64,000 nt of DNA from an uncultured Collinsella sp. GTDB lineage: Bacteria > Actinomycetota > Coriobacteriia > Coriobacteriales > Coriobacteriaceae. The stretch is from contig UQKV01000006.1 in NCBI GenBank assembly GCA_900541665.1, forward strand, positions 1 through 64,000. Reading direction: 5' to 3'. The first letter of the stretch is position 1, and each line of letters begins with the position of its first letter. The notes below the pieces were generated by a model. That model had not been told where the DNA came from, ran no database searches, and worked only from the letters and a program-made list of their open reading frames with translations. The translations under genes and the position numbers were made by a program. Positions 53,734-63,216 of this stretch are shown piece by piece.

Positions 53734-54573
53734 ATGGGAGCCGTCCACGTTCGCACGCCTAAGAACTTTGTGCTCGAGGAGCGCCTGGAGCGCTACGCCG
53801 ATGCGATTGAGACGAACCCTGAAATCTATGCCGGAGATTGGCGCGAGGCCTGTGCGCCAGTTGGCAGCAAGCCCTTTGAACACCTTCACCTGGATCTTGG
53901 CTGTGGCAAGGGAACGTACCTTGTAGAGCGCGCGGCCCACGAGCCAAACACCCTCTTTATCGGTATGGACCAGGAGCCCATCTGTATCGCCTATGCCGCG
54001 CAGAAAATCTGCGAGCAGGAACTGACCAACGCACTCGTCCTGCCCCGAGGCGCCGCATCGCTGCCGCAGCTGTTTGCCGCAGGCGAGCTCGATGCCATCA
54101 CCATCAACTTTCCCACGCCGCAGCCCAAGGCCAAGTACGCCAAAAAACGACTCGTCCATGTCGACCATCTGATGCTCTACCGCCCGCTCTTTGCAGCCGG
54201 CACCACCGTCACGCTGCGCACCGACAGCAAGCCATTGCGCGACTACGCCCTGGGGCAGTTTGCCTCGGCCGGCTACGACACGCTTTGGGTAAGTGACGAC
54301 GTTCGCCGCGACCATCCCGAGCATCCCGAGACCGAATATGAATGCCGCACGCGCGAAATGGGCGCCGCTGTCTATGGCATCTGCGCCACACCCGGCACGC
54401 AGCCAACCGACGAACAGCTCACAGTAGGACGCGCGCAGGAGCAAAGCCTTGCCTGCTACCTGCCCGATAACCTCGATGAGCTCACCTATGTACCTCTGGG
54501 CATGGAAGAAGCCGTCGAGAACTTTAGAAACCGCGCCCGCAAAGGCAAGAAGCGCCTGCCGCAAGAGCACTAA
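53734..54573 (+). CDS. trmB: tRNA (guanosine-46 N7)-methyltransferase-like protein TrmB
   Basis: 279 residues, AAGGAG before the ATG. The SAM motif is DLGCGKGTYLVERA near residue 55, followed by FIGMDQEP. The TrmB family signature is NFPTPQPKAKYAKKRLVHVDHLMLY at about 125-150, close to the PDPWPKxxHxKRR motif but altered. N7-methylation of G46 in tRNA is the expected role. The altered motif makes a divergent target possible. Confidence 0.85.
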   Translation: MGAVHVRTPKNFVLEERLERYADAIETNPEIYAGDWREACAPVGSKPFEHLHLDLGCGKGTYLVERAAHEPNTLFIGMDQEPICIAYAAQKICEQELTNALVLPRGAASLPQLFAAGELDAITINFPTPQPKAKYAKKRLVHVDHLMLYRPLFAAGTTVTLRTDSKPLRDYALGQFASAGYDTLWVSDDVRRDHPEHPETEYECRTREMGAAVYGICATPGTQPTDEQLTVGRAQEQSLACYLPDNLDELTYVPLGMEEAVENFRNRARKGKKRLPQEH

Positions 54574-54671
54574 CTTCAAGCGCCCATTTCCTGCATTTTC
54601 TCGCGCGCTGGCACCCCGCGCCGCCGCTACGCCATAATAGTTGGCGGACAATCGCGAGAGAAAGCAAACAC

Positions 54672-57353
54672 ATGGCACAGACCACGACAGATACCGCCGC
54701 CAGCACCGTTTCCGGTGCCGGAGCCGCCAGCTCATTCTCGGGCGGCACGGGAACCGAAGCCGAGTTTGGCTCGCTCGGCACGCTCTCCCCCACCTGGTGG
54801 GAGCCCGAGGACGGCAGCGAGCCCGAACCGTGGCTCACACCCGATCAGGCCTTCGAACGCTTCTTTGAATGGACGAGCGACCGTGGCATTGAACTGTGGG
54901 ATCACCAAGAAGAGGCCCTCATGGACCTGGCTGCCGGCGATCACGTCATTTTGGGCACACCGACCGGATCGGGTAAATCGCTCGTCGCGCTGGGCATGCT
55001 CTTTATGGGCATGGCGCAGGGCAAGCGCTGTTATTACACGGCTCCTATCAAGGCCTTGGTCAGCGAAAAGTTCTTCGATCTGGTACAGGTGCTCGGCCGC
55101 GATAACGTAGGCATGATCACCGGCGACACGCATATCAACACCAAGGCGCCCGTCATCTGCTGCACGGCAGAAATCCTTGCCAATGACGCACTGCGCGAGG
55201 GCGAAGATGCCGATGTTGGCTGCGTCGCCATGGACGAGTTCCACTACTTTGCCGACCCCGACCGCGGTTGGGCCTGGCAGGTGCCGCTGCTCACCCTGCC
55301 CCACACGCAGTTTATGCTCATGAGTGCCACGCTCGGCGATGTCACCGCCATCGCCGCCTCGCTCGAGGAGCACACCGGCGCCGCTTGCGACCTGGTTGTC
55401 GACGCCCCGCGTCCTGTTCCGCTGAGCTACGACTATGTGACGACCTCCCTCGAGGGCACCGTCGAGCTCGCGATGCGCCGCGGCGAAGCCCCGCTCTATA
55501 TCGTGCACTTTAGCCAGGATGCCGCACTTGCGACGGCACAGTCACTCGCCAATTTTGGCATCGCCAGCAAGGAGCAGCGCGAGGCTATTAAGGAAGCCGC
55601 CAAAGGCACGAGCTTCTCCACGGCCTTTGGCAAGATTCTCAAGCGCCTGCTTGGATGCGGCGTCGGCGTGCACCATGCTGGCATGTTGCCGCGCTATCGC
55701 CTGCTGGTCGAGCGCTTGGCGCAGCAGGGCCTGCTGCCCGTCATCTGCGGCACCGATACGCTCGGCGTCGGCATCAACGTACCCATCCACACCGTGGTGC
55801 TCACCGCGCTCACCAAGTTCGATGGCTACAAGATGCGTCGTCTGCGCGCCCGCGAGTTCCATCAGATTGCCGGTCGCGCCGGCCGTTCGGGCTTCGATAC
55901 CGAGGGCATGGTCATCGCCGAGGCCCCGGAGCACGAGATCGAGAACGCCAAGCTCATGGCCAAGGCGGGCGACGACCCCAAAAAGCTCCGTAAGATTAAA
56001 AAGAAAAAGGCCCCCGAGGGCTTTGTCACCTGGAACAAGCAGACCTTTGAGTGCCTGATCGAGACGCAGCCCGAGACGCTCAAGCCGCGCCTGCGCATCA
56101 CACACTCCATGGTGATTAGCGTGGTCGAGCAGGGCGGCGATGCCCGAGCCCGCATACACGACCTCATCGAGACGAGCCTGCAGACTCCCGAGGAAAAGGC
56201 TAAGCTCGAGGTTCGCGCCGACGAAATCTTCGCCACGCTCATCGATTCCGGCGTCGTCGTTCGTACCGAGGTGCCGCCCGCGCCCGACGCCCCAACTGAC
56301 GCCGCACCAGACATCGACTATGCGCTGACGGTCGATCTGCCCGAGGACTTCGCGCTCGATCAGCCGCTCTCGCCGTTCTTGCTTGCCGCGTTGGAGCTGC
56401 TTGATGCCGAGAGCGAGACCTATACCATGGATCTAATCTCAATGGTCGAGGCAACGCTCGAGGATCCCAAGCAGGTGCTGCGTGCACAGGAGCGCGCCGC
56501 ACGCGATCGCGCCATGGCCGAGATGAAGGCTGACGGCGTCGACTATGAGGAGCGTCTGGAACGCATCCAAGACGTCACGTACGAAAAGCCGCTCGAGGAT
56601 TTGCTCGACGCCGCCTTTGACAAGTACTGCCAGGAAGTACCTTGGGCCAACGACTACCAGCTCTCGCCCAAGAGCGTCCTGCGCGACATGCTGGAGAGCG
56701 CGAGCGACTTTAAGGGCTATATCCAAAAGCTCGGCATCGCCCGCTCCGAGGGCATTCTGCTGCGCTACCTAGCCGAGGCCTACCGTTCCCTCGATCGCAC
56801 CGTGCCCATCGAGAAGCGCGACGAGCGCCTGCGCGACATTATCTCGTGGCTGGGCTTTGTGGTGCGCTCGGTGGACTCGAGCCTGGTGGACGAGTGGGAG
56901 AACGCCGGCAACCCGGCAGCCCTCGATGCCGCGCCGCCACAAGGCATCGACGAAGTCGTGGCAGACCGCCGCGGCTGCACGCTGTTGGTGCGCAACGCGC
57001 TCTTCCGCCGCGTGACCCTTGCCGCCCGCGAGCATGTTCGCGACCTGGGCGAGCTCGACGACGACTGGGGCATGAGCGAAATTCGCTGGCAAAAGGCGCT
57101 CGATGCCTACCATGAGCAGCACGAGGAAATCCTCACCGACGGAGATGCCCGCAGCGCCGCGATGTTTTCCATCGACGAGTCCGACGAGAAGACCGCGCAC
57201 GTATGGCACGTGCACCAGATCTTTGCCGACGAGGACGGCGACCACGACTTTGGCATCATGGGCGATGTCGATCTGGACGCCACGCAAGACGGTGGCGAGG
57301 TCATCTTCAAAAACTACCGCGTCGGCTTTATCGAGGACCTGCTCGAGAACTAG
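54672..57353 (+). CDS. Ski2-like superfamily 2 helicase with DUF3516
   Basis: 893 residues. Walker A GTPTGSGKS at 95-103. The DEAD-box position reads DEFH (188-191) in VAMDEFHYFADPDRGW. Motif III is SAT and motif VI HQIAGRAGRSGFDTEG near 400. The C-terminal part from about 520 is the DUF3516 type found mainly in Actinobacteria. A long linker of 35 residues rich in Gly/Ser/Thr starts the protein. A role in RNA processing or repair is inferred from Ski2 relatives, not shown. AGAGAAAG is a weak site before the ATG. The strong terminator follows. Confidence 0.9.
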   Translation: MAQTTTDTAASTVSGAGAASSFSGGTGTEAEFGSLGTLSPTWWEPEDGSEPEPWLTPDQAFERFFEWTSDRGIELWDHQEEALMDLAAGDHVILGTPTGSGKSLVALGMLFMGMAQGKRCYYTAPIKALVSEKFFDLVQVLGRDNVGMITGDTHINTKAPVICCTAEILANDALREGEDADVGCVAMDEFHYFADPDRGWAWQVPLLTLPHTQFMLMSATLGDVTAIAASLEEHTGAACDLVVDAPRPVPLSYDYVTTSLEGTVELAMRRGEAPLYIVHFSQDAALATAQSLANFGIASKEQREAIKEAAKGTSFSTAFGKILKRLLGCGVGVHHAGMLPRYRLLVERLAQQGLLPVICGTDTLGVGINVPIHTVVLTALTKFDGYKMRRLRAREFHQIAGRAGRSGFDTEGMVIAEAPEHEIENAKLMAKAGDDPKKLRKIKKKKAPEGFVTWNKQTFECLIETQPETLKPRLRITHSMVISVVEQGGDARARIHDLIETSLQTPEEKAKLEVRADEIFATLIDSGVVVRTEVPPAPDAPTDAAPDIDYALTVDLPEDFALDQPLSPFLLAALELLDAESETYTMDLISMVEATLEDPKQVLRAQERAARDRAMAEMKADGVDYEERLERIQDVTYEKPLEDLLDAAFDKYCQEVPWANDYQLSPKSVLRDMLESASDFKGYIQKLGIARSEGILLRYLAEAYRSLDRTVPIEKRDERLRDIISWLGFVVRSVDSSLVDEWENAGNPAALDAAPPQGIDEVVADRRGCTLLVRNALFRRVTLAAREHVRDLGELDDDWGMSEIRWQKALDAYHEQHEEILTDGDARSAAMFSIDESDEKTAHVWHVHQIFADEDGDHDFGIMGDVDLDATQDGGEVIFKNYRVGFIEDLLEN

Positions 57354-57376
57354 CCGAACATACTGGAACGAAACGA

Positions 57377-57417
57377 AGCGGGGCCGCTGGCAACATCGCC
57401 AGCGGCCCCGCTTTTTG
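57377..57417 (+). terminator. Terminator of the DUF3516 helicase gene
   Basis: AGCGGGGCCGCTGGC-aacatc-GCCAGCGGCCCCGCT followed by TTTTT, 24 bases after the stop. It lies between convergent genes and would serve the plus strand best. Confidence 0.88.
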
Positions 57418-57433
57418 CGCGATACGTTATCCC

Positions 57434-59191
57434 CTACTCGGTATCCTCGACCTCATACGAATCCGCCTCGGCTGGCTCATCGTTTGTCTCTGGCGCAGCC
57501 CCGCGCGCCTCGTCAAACGCGGCCTTCATGGTCTTGTTGCCCCAGGTGAGCTTGCGAATGGTAAGATCGTCAGCCTTCTTGTTGGCTAGACGTAGATTGT
57601 TCTCGGAGGACAGCAACGCCTCCTTGGTTTTCTGTAGATGGCTAATCGTCTTGTCGATCTCCTCGATCGCCGTCTGGAACTTACGGCTCGCAAGCTCATA
57701 GTTGCGACCGAAGTCGTTCTTGAACTTCTCCATCTTGGCCTCGAAGTTCGTGACGTCGATATTCTGCTGCTTGTACTCCGCCAGCTCCTGCTTATAGCGC
57801 AGCGAACCCATGGCGGCGTTGCGCAGCAGCGTAATCATGGGAATGAAGAATTGTGGGCGGATCACGTACATCTTCTCGTAGCGGTAGCTCACATCCACTA
57901 TCCCTGCGTTGTAAAGCTCGCTCTCGGGCTCGAGCAGCGTGCAGAGTACCGCGTACTCACAGCCTTTCTGGCGGCGATCGTGGTCGAGCTTCTTAAAGAA
58001 ATCCTCGTTCTTGTGCTTGGTCGCGGTCTCATCGTTCTCGTTTTTCATCTCGAACATGATCGAGATGATCTCGTTACCGCTCGCATCGCACTCGCGGAAG
58101 ATAAAGTCGCCCTTGGTACCCTCGGACGCATCGTTATCTTTCTCGAAGTACGCGTTAGGAAACGCCGTCATGCGCAGACGGTTGAACTCGGTCTCGCAGT
58201 GCTGCTCGAGCGACTCGCCCACCATCTTGGTGGACAGGCGAACCTTCATGTCCTTAAGGCGCTCAATCTCTTCATCCTTGTAGCGAATCAGGTCATCGCT
58301 CGCGCGCTTGGCCTGCGCAAGCTCGAGCTCGTGTGCCGCCTTGGCTTGCTCCTCGCGAGAATCGCGCACCGCCAGCTCGCTCGTCAGTTTGGCACGCGCC
58401 TCATCGCGCTCTCGCTCCGCCGCGGCGACCGCCTCTGACAGGTTCATTTTTGCCATCAGTTCCTGCTCGCGCAGCTGGGCACGCAGACCCTCGGCCTCTT
58501 GCTCGGACTGAGCCTTTGCGGCGGAAAACTTCTCTTGTACCTTCGCGCGATAGTCAGTGAGTGCGCGCTCGGCCTCGCTGCGAGCGGCATCGAGCTCACG
58601 CTGCGACTCTGCCGCGGCAGCGGCAAGCGCCATCTCCTGGGCCTTGTCCGCCGCGGCGAGCCTGGCCTGTAGCTCGGCAATCTGAGCGTCGCGCGCGGAC
58701 AGGTCGTTTTGAGCAGCATTGTGTGCCGCCGCCTCGGCAAGCCTGGCTTCATCATCTTTGCGCCCCAACTGCGCACGCAAATTGTCGATTTCGCGCTGAA
58801 GCTCGGCATTCTCCTTTTGAGCGTCAGCACGGGCCTCAACCGCCGCGCGCTGGCTTGCACTCTCACGCTCTGCGGAAGCGCCCTCAAGCTTGGCGCGCAG
58901 CTCGGCAAGCTCGGCATCGCGCTTGGCGACTTCTTGTGCCAGCTGCTGAGCTGCAGCGTTCTTCTGCTCGACAAGCTGAGCGTTGCGCTGAGACTCTGCC
59001 TCCTGCAAAGCGGCTGACGAACGCGAGCGCTCAAGCTCCAGCGCCTGCTCGCCCTCGCGTCGAGCCGCCGCTACGCGCTCATCCAGGTCACGCAAGAACT
59101 CAGCATCGCGCACTTGCTTGACGATATCCGCATAGCCGGACGCATCGACCTTAAAAACTTCGCCGCAATGCGGGCACTTGATCTCGTTCAT
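57434..59191 (-). CDS. DUF2130 family coiled-coil protein
   Basis: 585 residues. An N-terminal CPHCG knuckle (residues 6-10) is followed by about 270 residues of Ala/Glu/Arg-rich coiled coil (30-300). The conserved DUF2130 domain follows (about 325-500: [51 protein letters not shown]). The DUF2130 domain resembles a restriction-endonuclease-like fold in other annotations, with the (D/E)xK pattern EMKNEND. The function is unknown. It is a single gene. Confidence 0.88.
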   Translation of the reverse strand: MNEIKCPHCGEVFKVDASGYADIVKQVRDAEFLRDLDERVAAARREGEQALELERSRSSAALQEAESQRNAQLVEQKNAAAQQLAQEVAKRDAELAELRAKLEGASAERESASQRAAVEARADAQKENAELQREIDNLRAQLGRKDDEARLAEAAAHNAAQNDLSARDAQIAELQARLAAADKAQEMALAAAAAESQRELDAARSEAERALTDYRAKVQEKFSAAKAQSEQEAEGLRAQLREQELMAKMNLSEAVAAAERERDEARAKLTSELAVRDSREEQAKAAHELELAQAKRASDDLIRYKDEEIERLKDMKVRLSTKMVGESLEQHCETEFNRLRMTAFPNAYFEKDNDASEGTKGDFIFRECDASGNEIISIMFEMKNENDETATKHKNEDFFKKLDHDRRQKGCEYAVLCTLLEPESELYNAGIVDVSYRYEKMYVIRPQFFIPMITLLRNAAMGSLRYKQELAEYKQQNIDVTNFEAKMEKFKNDFGRNYELASRKFQTAIEEIDKTISHLQKTKEALLSSENNLRLANKKADDLTIRKLTWGNKTMKAAFDEARGAAPETNDEPAEADSYEVEDTE

Positions 59192-59255
59192 AGCAGCTCC
59201 TCAATGGACGCAAATTTCAACCGCCTACACTCTACCGCGCCGCGCGGACAAAATA

Positions 59256-59284
59256 GGCGCCGCTGCCAGAATGGCAACGGCGCC
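59256..59284 (-). terminator. Probable terminator of the metallophosphoesterase gene
   Basis: GGCGCCG-c-TGCCA-gaa-TGGCA-a-CGGCGCC forms a long stem; on the minus strand it is followed by TATTTTGT. It lies about 50 bases after the phosphoesterase stop. Confidence 0.6.
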
Positions 59285-59286
59285 AG

Positions 59287-59323
59287 AACCGCCACAAAGG
59301 TGCCTGTCCCCTTCGTGGCGGTT
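59287..59323. repeat. Hairpin with CCTGTCCCC loop (GGGACAGG family)
   Basis: AACCGCCAC pairs with GTGGCGGTT; the stem continues with AAGG/CCTT after one mismatch. On the minus strand the loop side reads GAAGGGGACAGGCACCTTTG, the same layout as the hairpin at 45384-45418 although the outer stem differs in sequence. Confidence 0.7.
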
Positions 59324-59329
59324 TGCAAG

Positions 59330-59875
59330 CTACAGTCCAAAGAAATTCAGGATCTGGTCTCGGCTTACGGGCTTGTAGTCGTTGGCGTCGAGGCCCACAT
59401 CGTAGCGATAAATGGGACGCTCGCGATCGCGGTTGCGTGCGTTGGTGCGGTCACCCCTGCTGTGGATATGCCCATGCAGCATAATGGCGCCACGTGCCTT
59501 GCCGTTCCAGCTGAGCATGGGGTAGTGGCTCATAATCAGACGATGGCCCTTGGCATAGCCGGGAGCAATCTCCAGGTAATCGCGCACGTCTTCCCAAATC
59601 TGCGGTACGTCGGGATCTTCCCAGTCGCCGTCATGGTTACCACGGATGAGCGTCACGTTCTGGCATTCGATACGCTCGCGCAGGCGCACCGCCTCCGCCA
59701 GGGGCAAACGATAGGTAAAGTCACCTAAAATATAGAGGCGGTCATCCGCAGCCACGCACTCATTGATGGCATCGATGACCTCGCGGTTCATCTCCTCGAC
59801 CGAGCCAAACGGCCGATTCATGTCGTGCAAGATATTCGTATCGCCCAGGTGCAGGTCGGCGGTAAACCACATCAT
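59330..59875 (-). CDS. Metallophosphoesterase
   Basis: About 181 residues. Calcineurin-like phosphoesterase motifs: MMWFTADLHLGDTNIL (D-x-H), LYILGDFT (G-D), LIRGNHDGDW (G-N-H-D) and HGHIHSRGD (H-x-H) in order. These hold the dinuclear metal centre. The start is the ATG at 59875, eight bases after GAGGA; the ATG at 59890 has no ribosome site. The substrate is unknown; such small proteins often act as phosphodiesterases. Confidence 0.9.
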   Translation of the reverse strand: MMWFTADLHLGDTNILHDMNRPFGSVEEMNREVIDAINECVAADDRLYILGDFTYRLPLAEAVRLRERIECQNVTLIRGNHDGDWEDPDVPQIWEDVRDYLEIAPGYAKGHRLIMSHYPMLSWNGKARGAIMLHGHIHSRGDRTNARNRDRERPIYRYDVGLDANDYKPVSRDQILNFFGL

Positions 59876-59941
59876 CGTCTCTGTCCTCATTTCGCAACGT
59901 GTTCAACTCGTGCTAAGTATACAGACGCAGCGATGCGGCGG

Positions 59942-60121
59942 TTATCCAAAGAGCCCGCCGAACAGTCCGCGGCGGCGCTTGTCTTGCTTTTTCGAAGCGT
60001 CACCCTGGGTTTTCTTGTCCTGCCGCTTTTTACGATCCTGCTCCAACTCATCGTCATCGAGTAGCATATCCCACTCAAACGGATCATCCGTCAGATCGAA
60101 CAGGTCATCGTCATCAAACAT
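59942..60121 (-). CDS. Small charged protein, 59 residues
   Basis: MFDDDDLFDLTDDPFEWDML begins a very acidic half, followed by a lysine/arginine-rich half and a final GLFGGLFG. GGAGG precedes the ATG by five bases. It lies 18 bases after the HIRAN gene and is probably co-expressed with it. It matches no family I know. The strong ribosome site and spacing argue that it is a real gene although short. Confidence 0.65.
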   Translation of the reverse strand: MFDDDDLFDLTDDPFEWDMLLDDDELEQDRKKRQDKKTQGDASKKQDKRRRGLFGGLFG

Positions 60122-60139
60122 GGCAGCCTCCGTTGCCGA

Positions 60140-60466
60140 CTAGCGAGCATCCACCACATAGAGCCCAACGCGCACCTGATGCCACGGGCTGCGCTCGGGG
60201 GCAACCTGTTGCACACGGGCCTCAAATACGTCCTCGTGGCCGTAATACATCATCAAGGACAGTGGGCCGACCTCGTTTCCTGGAACGTAGCCAAGTTTGG
60301 TCTTGCCATAGTAGATCGCAACTGCCTCGGGGTCATGGGGATTATCGCGCTCGGCACACAGTGTCAGTTTATCGCCCGCTTTAAGATCGCCCAGGACCAA
60401 AGCACCGTCGGCATATTGAAATCCTGCGATGTGAAACGACAGAAGAACACGTGAAGGCTCGTACAT
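60140..60466 (-). CDS. HIRAN domain protein
   Basis: 108 residues, almost all one HIRAN domain (FHIAGFQYADGALVLGDLKAGDKLTL, AERDNPHDPEAVAIYYG, KLGYVPGNE). HIRAN domains bind single-strand DNA ends or 3'-OH groups in helicase partners such as HLTF; stand-alone forms exist in bacteria and are poorly understood. AGAGGAGC precedes the ATG. A 59-residue charged protein follows. Confidence 0.88.
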   Translation of the reverse strand: MYEPSRVLLSFHIAGFQYADGALVLGDLKAGDKLTLCAERDNPHDPEAVAIYYGKTKLGYVPGNEVGPLSLMMYYGHEDVFEARVQQVAPERSPWHQVRVGLYVVDAR

Positions 60467-60589
60467 AGCAGCTCCTCTAACAGCCGGATAAACCGGCGCT
60501 TGACCGTACTGAGAAGCTTACGGGCCCGTGCGGACACAAATTCACCCCATCCGCGCCTTTTCGACCGTTTGTCGCTACACCATCTGATT

Positions 60590-61969
60590 CTAATGCACAA
60601 ACATGCGCACGAACTTGTGCTTCCAGCTTGCATAAGGGGCATAGCGGAATGGCACGTCCAACCACGTTGCCTTGTTCACGATGCTCTTCTTGTGGCTAAA
60701 CGTATCGAAGCTCTCACGTCCATGGTACTGTCCCATACCGCTCGCCCCCATGCCGCCAAAGCCCATATGGCTCGTGGCCAAATGCATAATGGTGTCATTA
60801 ACACAGCCACCACCAAAGGGCACGTAACGCACAAAGCGCTGCTGAACCGCACGGTCCTGGCTAAAGATATACAGGGCCAGCGGCGTCGGACGATCCGTAA
60901 TAAACGTCTCGACCTCGTCTAGGCTCTCAAACGTCAGCACCGGCAAAATGGGGCCGAAAATCTCCTCCTGCATCACGGCGTCATCGGGGGACACGCCGTC
61001 CAAAATCGTCGGCTCGATCTTGAGCGAAGCCTCGCGCACGGCACCTCCAAGCACGACCTTATCGGAATCGATCAGCCCGCGCACGCGCGCAAAATGTTTG
61101 GCGTTGACGATATGCCCGTAATCCTCGTTATCGAGCGGATGCTCGCCAAACATACGGCGGGCCTCCTCCTTGATAAGGTCCAGCAGCTCGTCGTGCACGC
61201 GCGCATCGACCAGCAAGTAGTCGGGCGCTACACAGGTTTGCCCCACGTTGAGCCATTTACCAAAGGCGATACGCCGCGCCGCGACCTTCAGGTTTGCCGT
61301 CGCATCCACGATGCAGGGACTCTTTCCGCCCAGCTCAAGCGTCACGGGCGTAAGGTTTTTACTTGCACGCTCCGTGACGAGCTTGCCGACCGGAACGCTA
61401 CCGGTAAAGAAGATCTTGTCCCAGCACTCGTCGAGCAGCGCTTCGTTTTCGGCGCGCCCGCCCTCGACAACCGTCACCAGGCACGGATCAAATGCCTCCT
61501 CGCAAATCTGCCTGAGCACCGCGCTCGATGCCGGAGCATAGGCGCTCGGCTTGATGACCACGGTATTGCCCGCGGCAAGGGCGCCGGCGAGTGGCTCGAG
61601 CGTCAGCAAAAACGGGTAGTTCCACGGAGCCATGATGAGTGTGACGCCATAGGGCACGGCCTGCGTCTTGCACACACTCACGGCGTTAGCGAGGTCACAC
61701 GGACGCAGACGCGGGCGACTCCATCGAGCCACATGCGCAATCTGATGTCGAATCTCGGACAGCGAGGTGCCGATCTCACACATATACGCCTCGTCATGTG
61801 ACTTTCCCAAATCGGTCTTGAGCGCATGGGCAATATCGGCCTCGTGGGCCCGTACCGCATCGCGTAAACTCACGAGCGCACGACGCCGAGCATCGACATC
61901 AAACGTGGCGTGCGTCTTAAAGTAGGCGCGCTGGTCGCCGATGATGCGCGCAATTTCCTCGGTGTTCAT
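60590..61969 (-). CDS. Aldehyde dehydrogenase (NAD(P)+)
   Basis: 459 residues, a compact ALDH without the extra N-terminal part. The NAD-binding region includes IMAPWNYPFLLTLEPLAGALAAGNTVVIKPS and FFTGSVPVGK; the catalytic residues are Glu212 (TLELGGKSP) and Cys246 (NVGQTCVAPDY). The family is the YwdH/CalB type, acting on aliphatic or aromatic aldehydes. AGGAGGGTCC precedes the ATG. It lies eight bases after an iron-type alcohol dehydrogenase gene, so alcohol and aldehyde are probably interconverted in one pathway. Confidence 0.93.
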   Translation of the reverse strand: MNTEEIARIIGDQRAYFKTHATFDVDARRRALVSLRDAVRAHEADIAHALKTDLGKSHDEAYMCEIGTSLSEIRHQIAHVARWSRPRLRPCDLANAVSVCKTQAVPYGVTLIMAPWNYPFLLTLEPLAGALAAGNTVVIKPSAYAPASSAVLRQICEEAFDPCLVTVVEGGRAENEALLDECWDKIFFTGSVPVGKLVTERASKNLTPVTLELGGKSPCIVDATANLKVAARRIAFGKWLNVGQTCVAPDYLLVDARVHDELLDLIKEEARRMFGEHPLDNEDYGHIVNAKHFARVRGLIDSDKVVLGGAVREASLKIEPTILDGVSPDDAVMQEEIFGPILPVLTFESLDEVETFITDRPTPLALYIFSQDRAVQQRFVRYVPFGGGCVNDTIMHLATSHMGFGGMGASGMGQYHGRESFDTFSHKKSIVNKATWLDVPFRYAPYASWKHKFVRMFVH

Positions 61970-61977
61970 GGACCCTC

Positions 61978-63198
61978 CTAGTTCTCGTCCTCAAACATAC
62001 CACCCGCAACGACCTCGTACATACGCTCGAGCTCCAAACGGTCCATCAAAAGTGGAACGGGGTATAGCGGATTGGCCTCGGCATCGGCATGGGCCGCCAT
62101 TTGCGGAATATCGGAGCGGCGAATACCCGAGACATATTTGGGGATTCCCAGGGCCTCGTTCATGCGGTCGACCCAATCGATAAAGGCCTCGGCCGCAAGA
62201 CTGTCCTGCGCGGTAGCCGGCGCAATGCCCGCCATGCGAGCCAGATCGGCAAGCTTGGGGGCGGCGGCGTCACCATAGGCGCGAAGCATATGCGGCAGGA
62301 TGATAGCGTTGGCCAAGCCGTGCGGAATCCCGTAACGCCCACCCAAGCTGTGTGCGATGGCGTGAACGTATCCAACATAGGAGCGGGTAAACGCAACGCC
62401 CGCCTTATACGCCGCCGAAAGCATATTGCGACGCGCACGCATGTCGTCGCCATGCTCATAGGCCTCGAGCAAATTGTCATGGATAAGCTGCACCGCCTGT
62501 CGCGCCATCTTACGCGTATAGGGCGTGGTGCTTCGCCCGATAAAGGCCTCAACGGCATGCGTCAGGGCGTCCATGCCCGTCTGCCCCGTAATGGAGGCGG
62601 GCAGGCCGCGCGTAAACTCGGGGTCGTGCACTGCAAGGCGCGGGATAAGCACAAAGTCGTTAATGGGGTACTTGTAGTGCGTCTCGTCATCGGTAATTAC
62701 TGCCGCAAGCGTGACCTCGCTTCCCGTGCCTGCCGTGGTGGGAACGGCGATGAGAAGCGGCAGGCGACGATGAATCCGCAGCAGGCCGCGCATCTTGTTG
62801 ATGGGCTTGCTTGGCTGCGTGATGCGTGCACCCACGCCCTTGGCGCAGTCCATGGCCGATCCTCCGCCAAAACCGATAATGGCCTGGCAGGCGCTCTCTC
62901 GATACAGGGACGCCGCCTCCTCCACATTCGAGACCGTGGGGTTCGCACGCGTTTCGGCATAGACCGCAACGCCAACCCCCTGAGCCGTAAGCGCACGCTC
63001 GAGTGATGCCGTGAGCCCCAAACGTGCAATACCAGGGTCCGTCACGATAAGGACCTTCTGGATCGAGCGCTTTTGAAGCACCGCGGGCACATCCTCGGCA
63101 TGCTCCAAAATGCGCGGCTCGGTATAGGGCAGGATCGGCAATGCAATGCGAAAAACCGTCTGATATGTTCGGCACCAGGCACGACGGGCTAGATGCAT
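61978..63198 (-). CDS. Iron-containing alcohol dehydrogenase
   Basis: 406 residues of the group III ADH family. Nucleotide-binding GGGSAMDCAKGVGARI near 115-130, TTAGTGSEVTLAAVIT near 155-170, and the metal-binding DALTHAVEAFIG and HAIAHSLGGRYGIPHGLANAI segments near 225 and 285. Group III ADHs reduce aldehydes with NAD(P)H using iron. AAGGAG precedes the ATG. It heads the ADH-ALDH operon and has two operator-like palindromes upstream. Confidence 0.93.
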   Translation of the reverse strand: MHLARRAWCRTYQTVFRIALPILPYTEPRILEHAEDVPAVLQKRSIQKVLIVTDPGIARLGLTASLERALTAQGVGVAVYAETRANPTVSNVEEAASLYRESACQAIIGFGGGSAMDCAKGVGARITQPSKPINKMRGLLRIHRRLPLLIAVPTTAGTGSEVTLAAVITDDETHYKYPINDFVLIPRLAVHDPEFTRGLPASITGQTGMDALTHAVEAFIGRSTTPYTRKMARQAVQLIHDNLLEAYEHGDDMRARRNMLSAAYKAGVAFTRSYVGYVHAIAHSLGGRYGIPHGLANAIILPHMLRAYGDAAAPKLADLARMAGIAPATAQDSLAAEAFIDWVDRMNEALGIPKYVSGIRRSDIPQMAAHADAEANPLYPVPLLMDRLELERMYEVVAGGMFEDEN

Positions 63199-63216
63199 AA
63201 AGGAAACTCCTTCATT

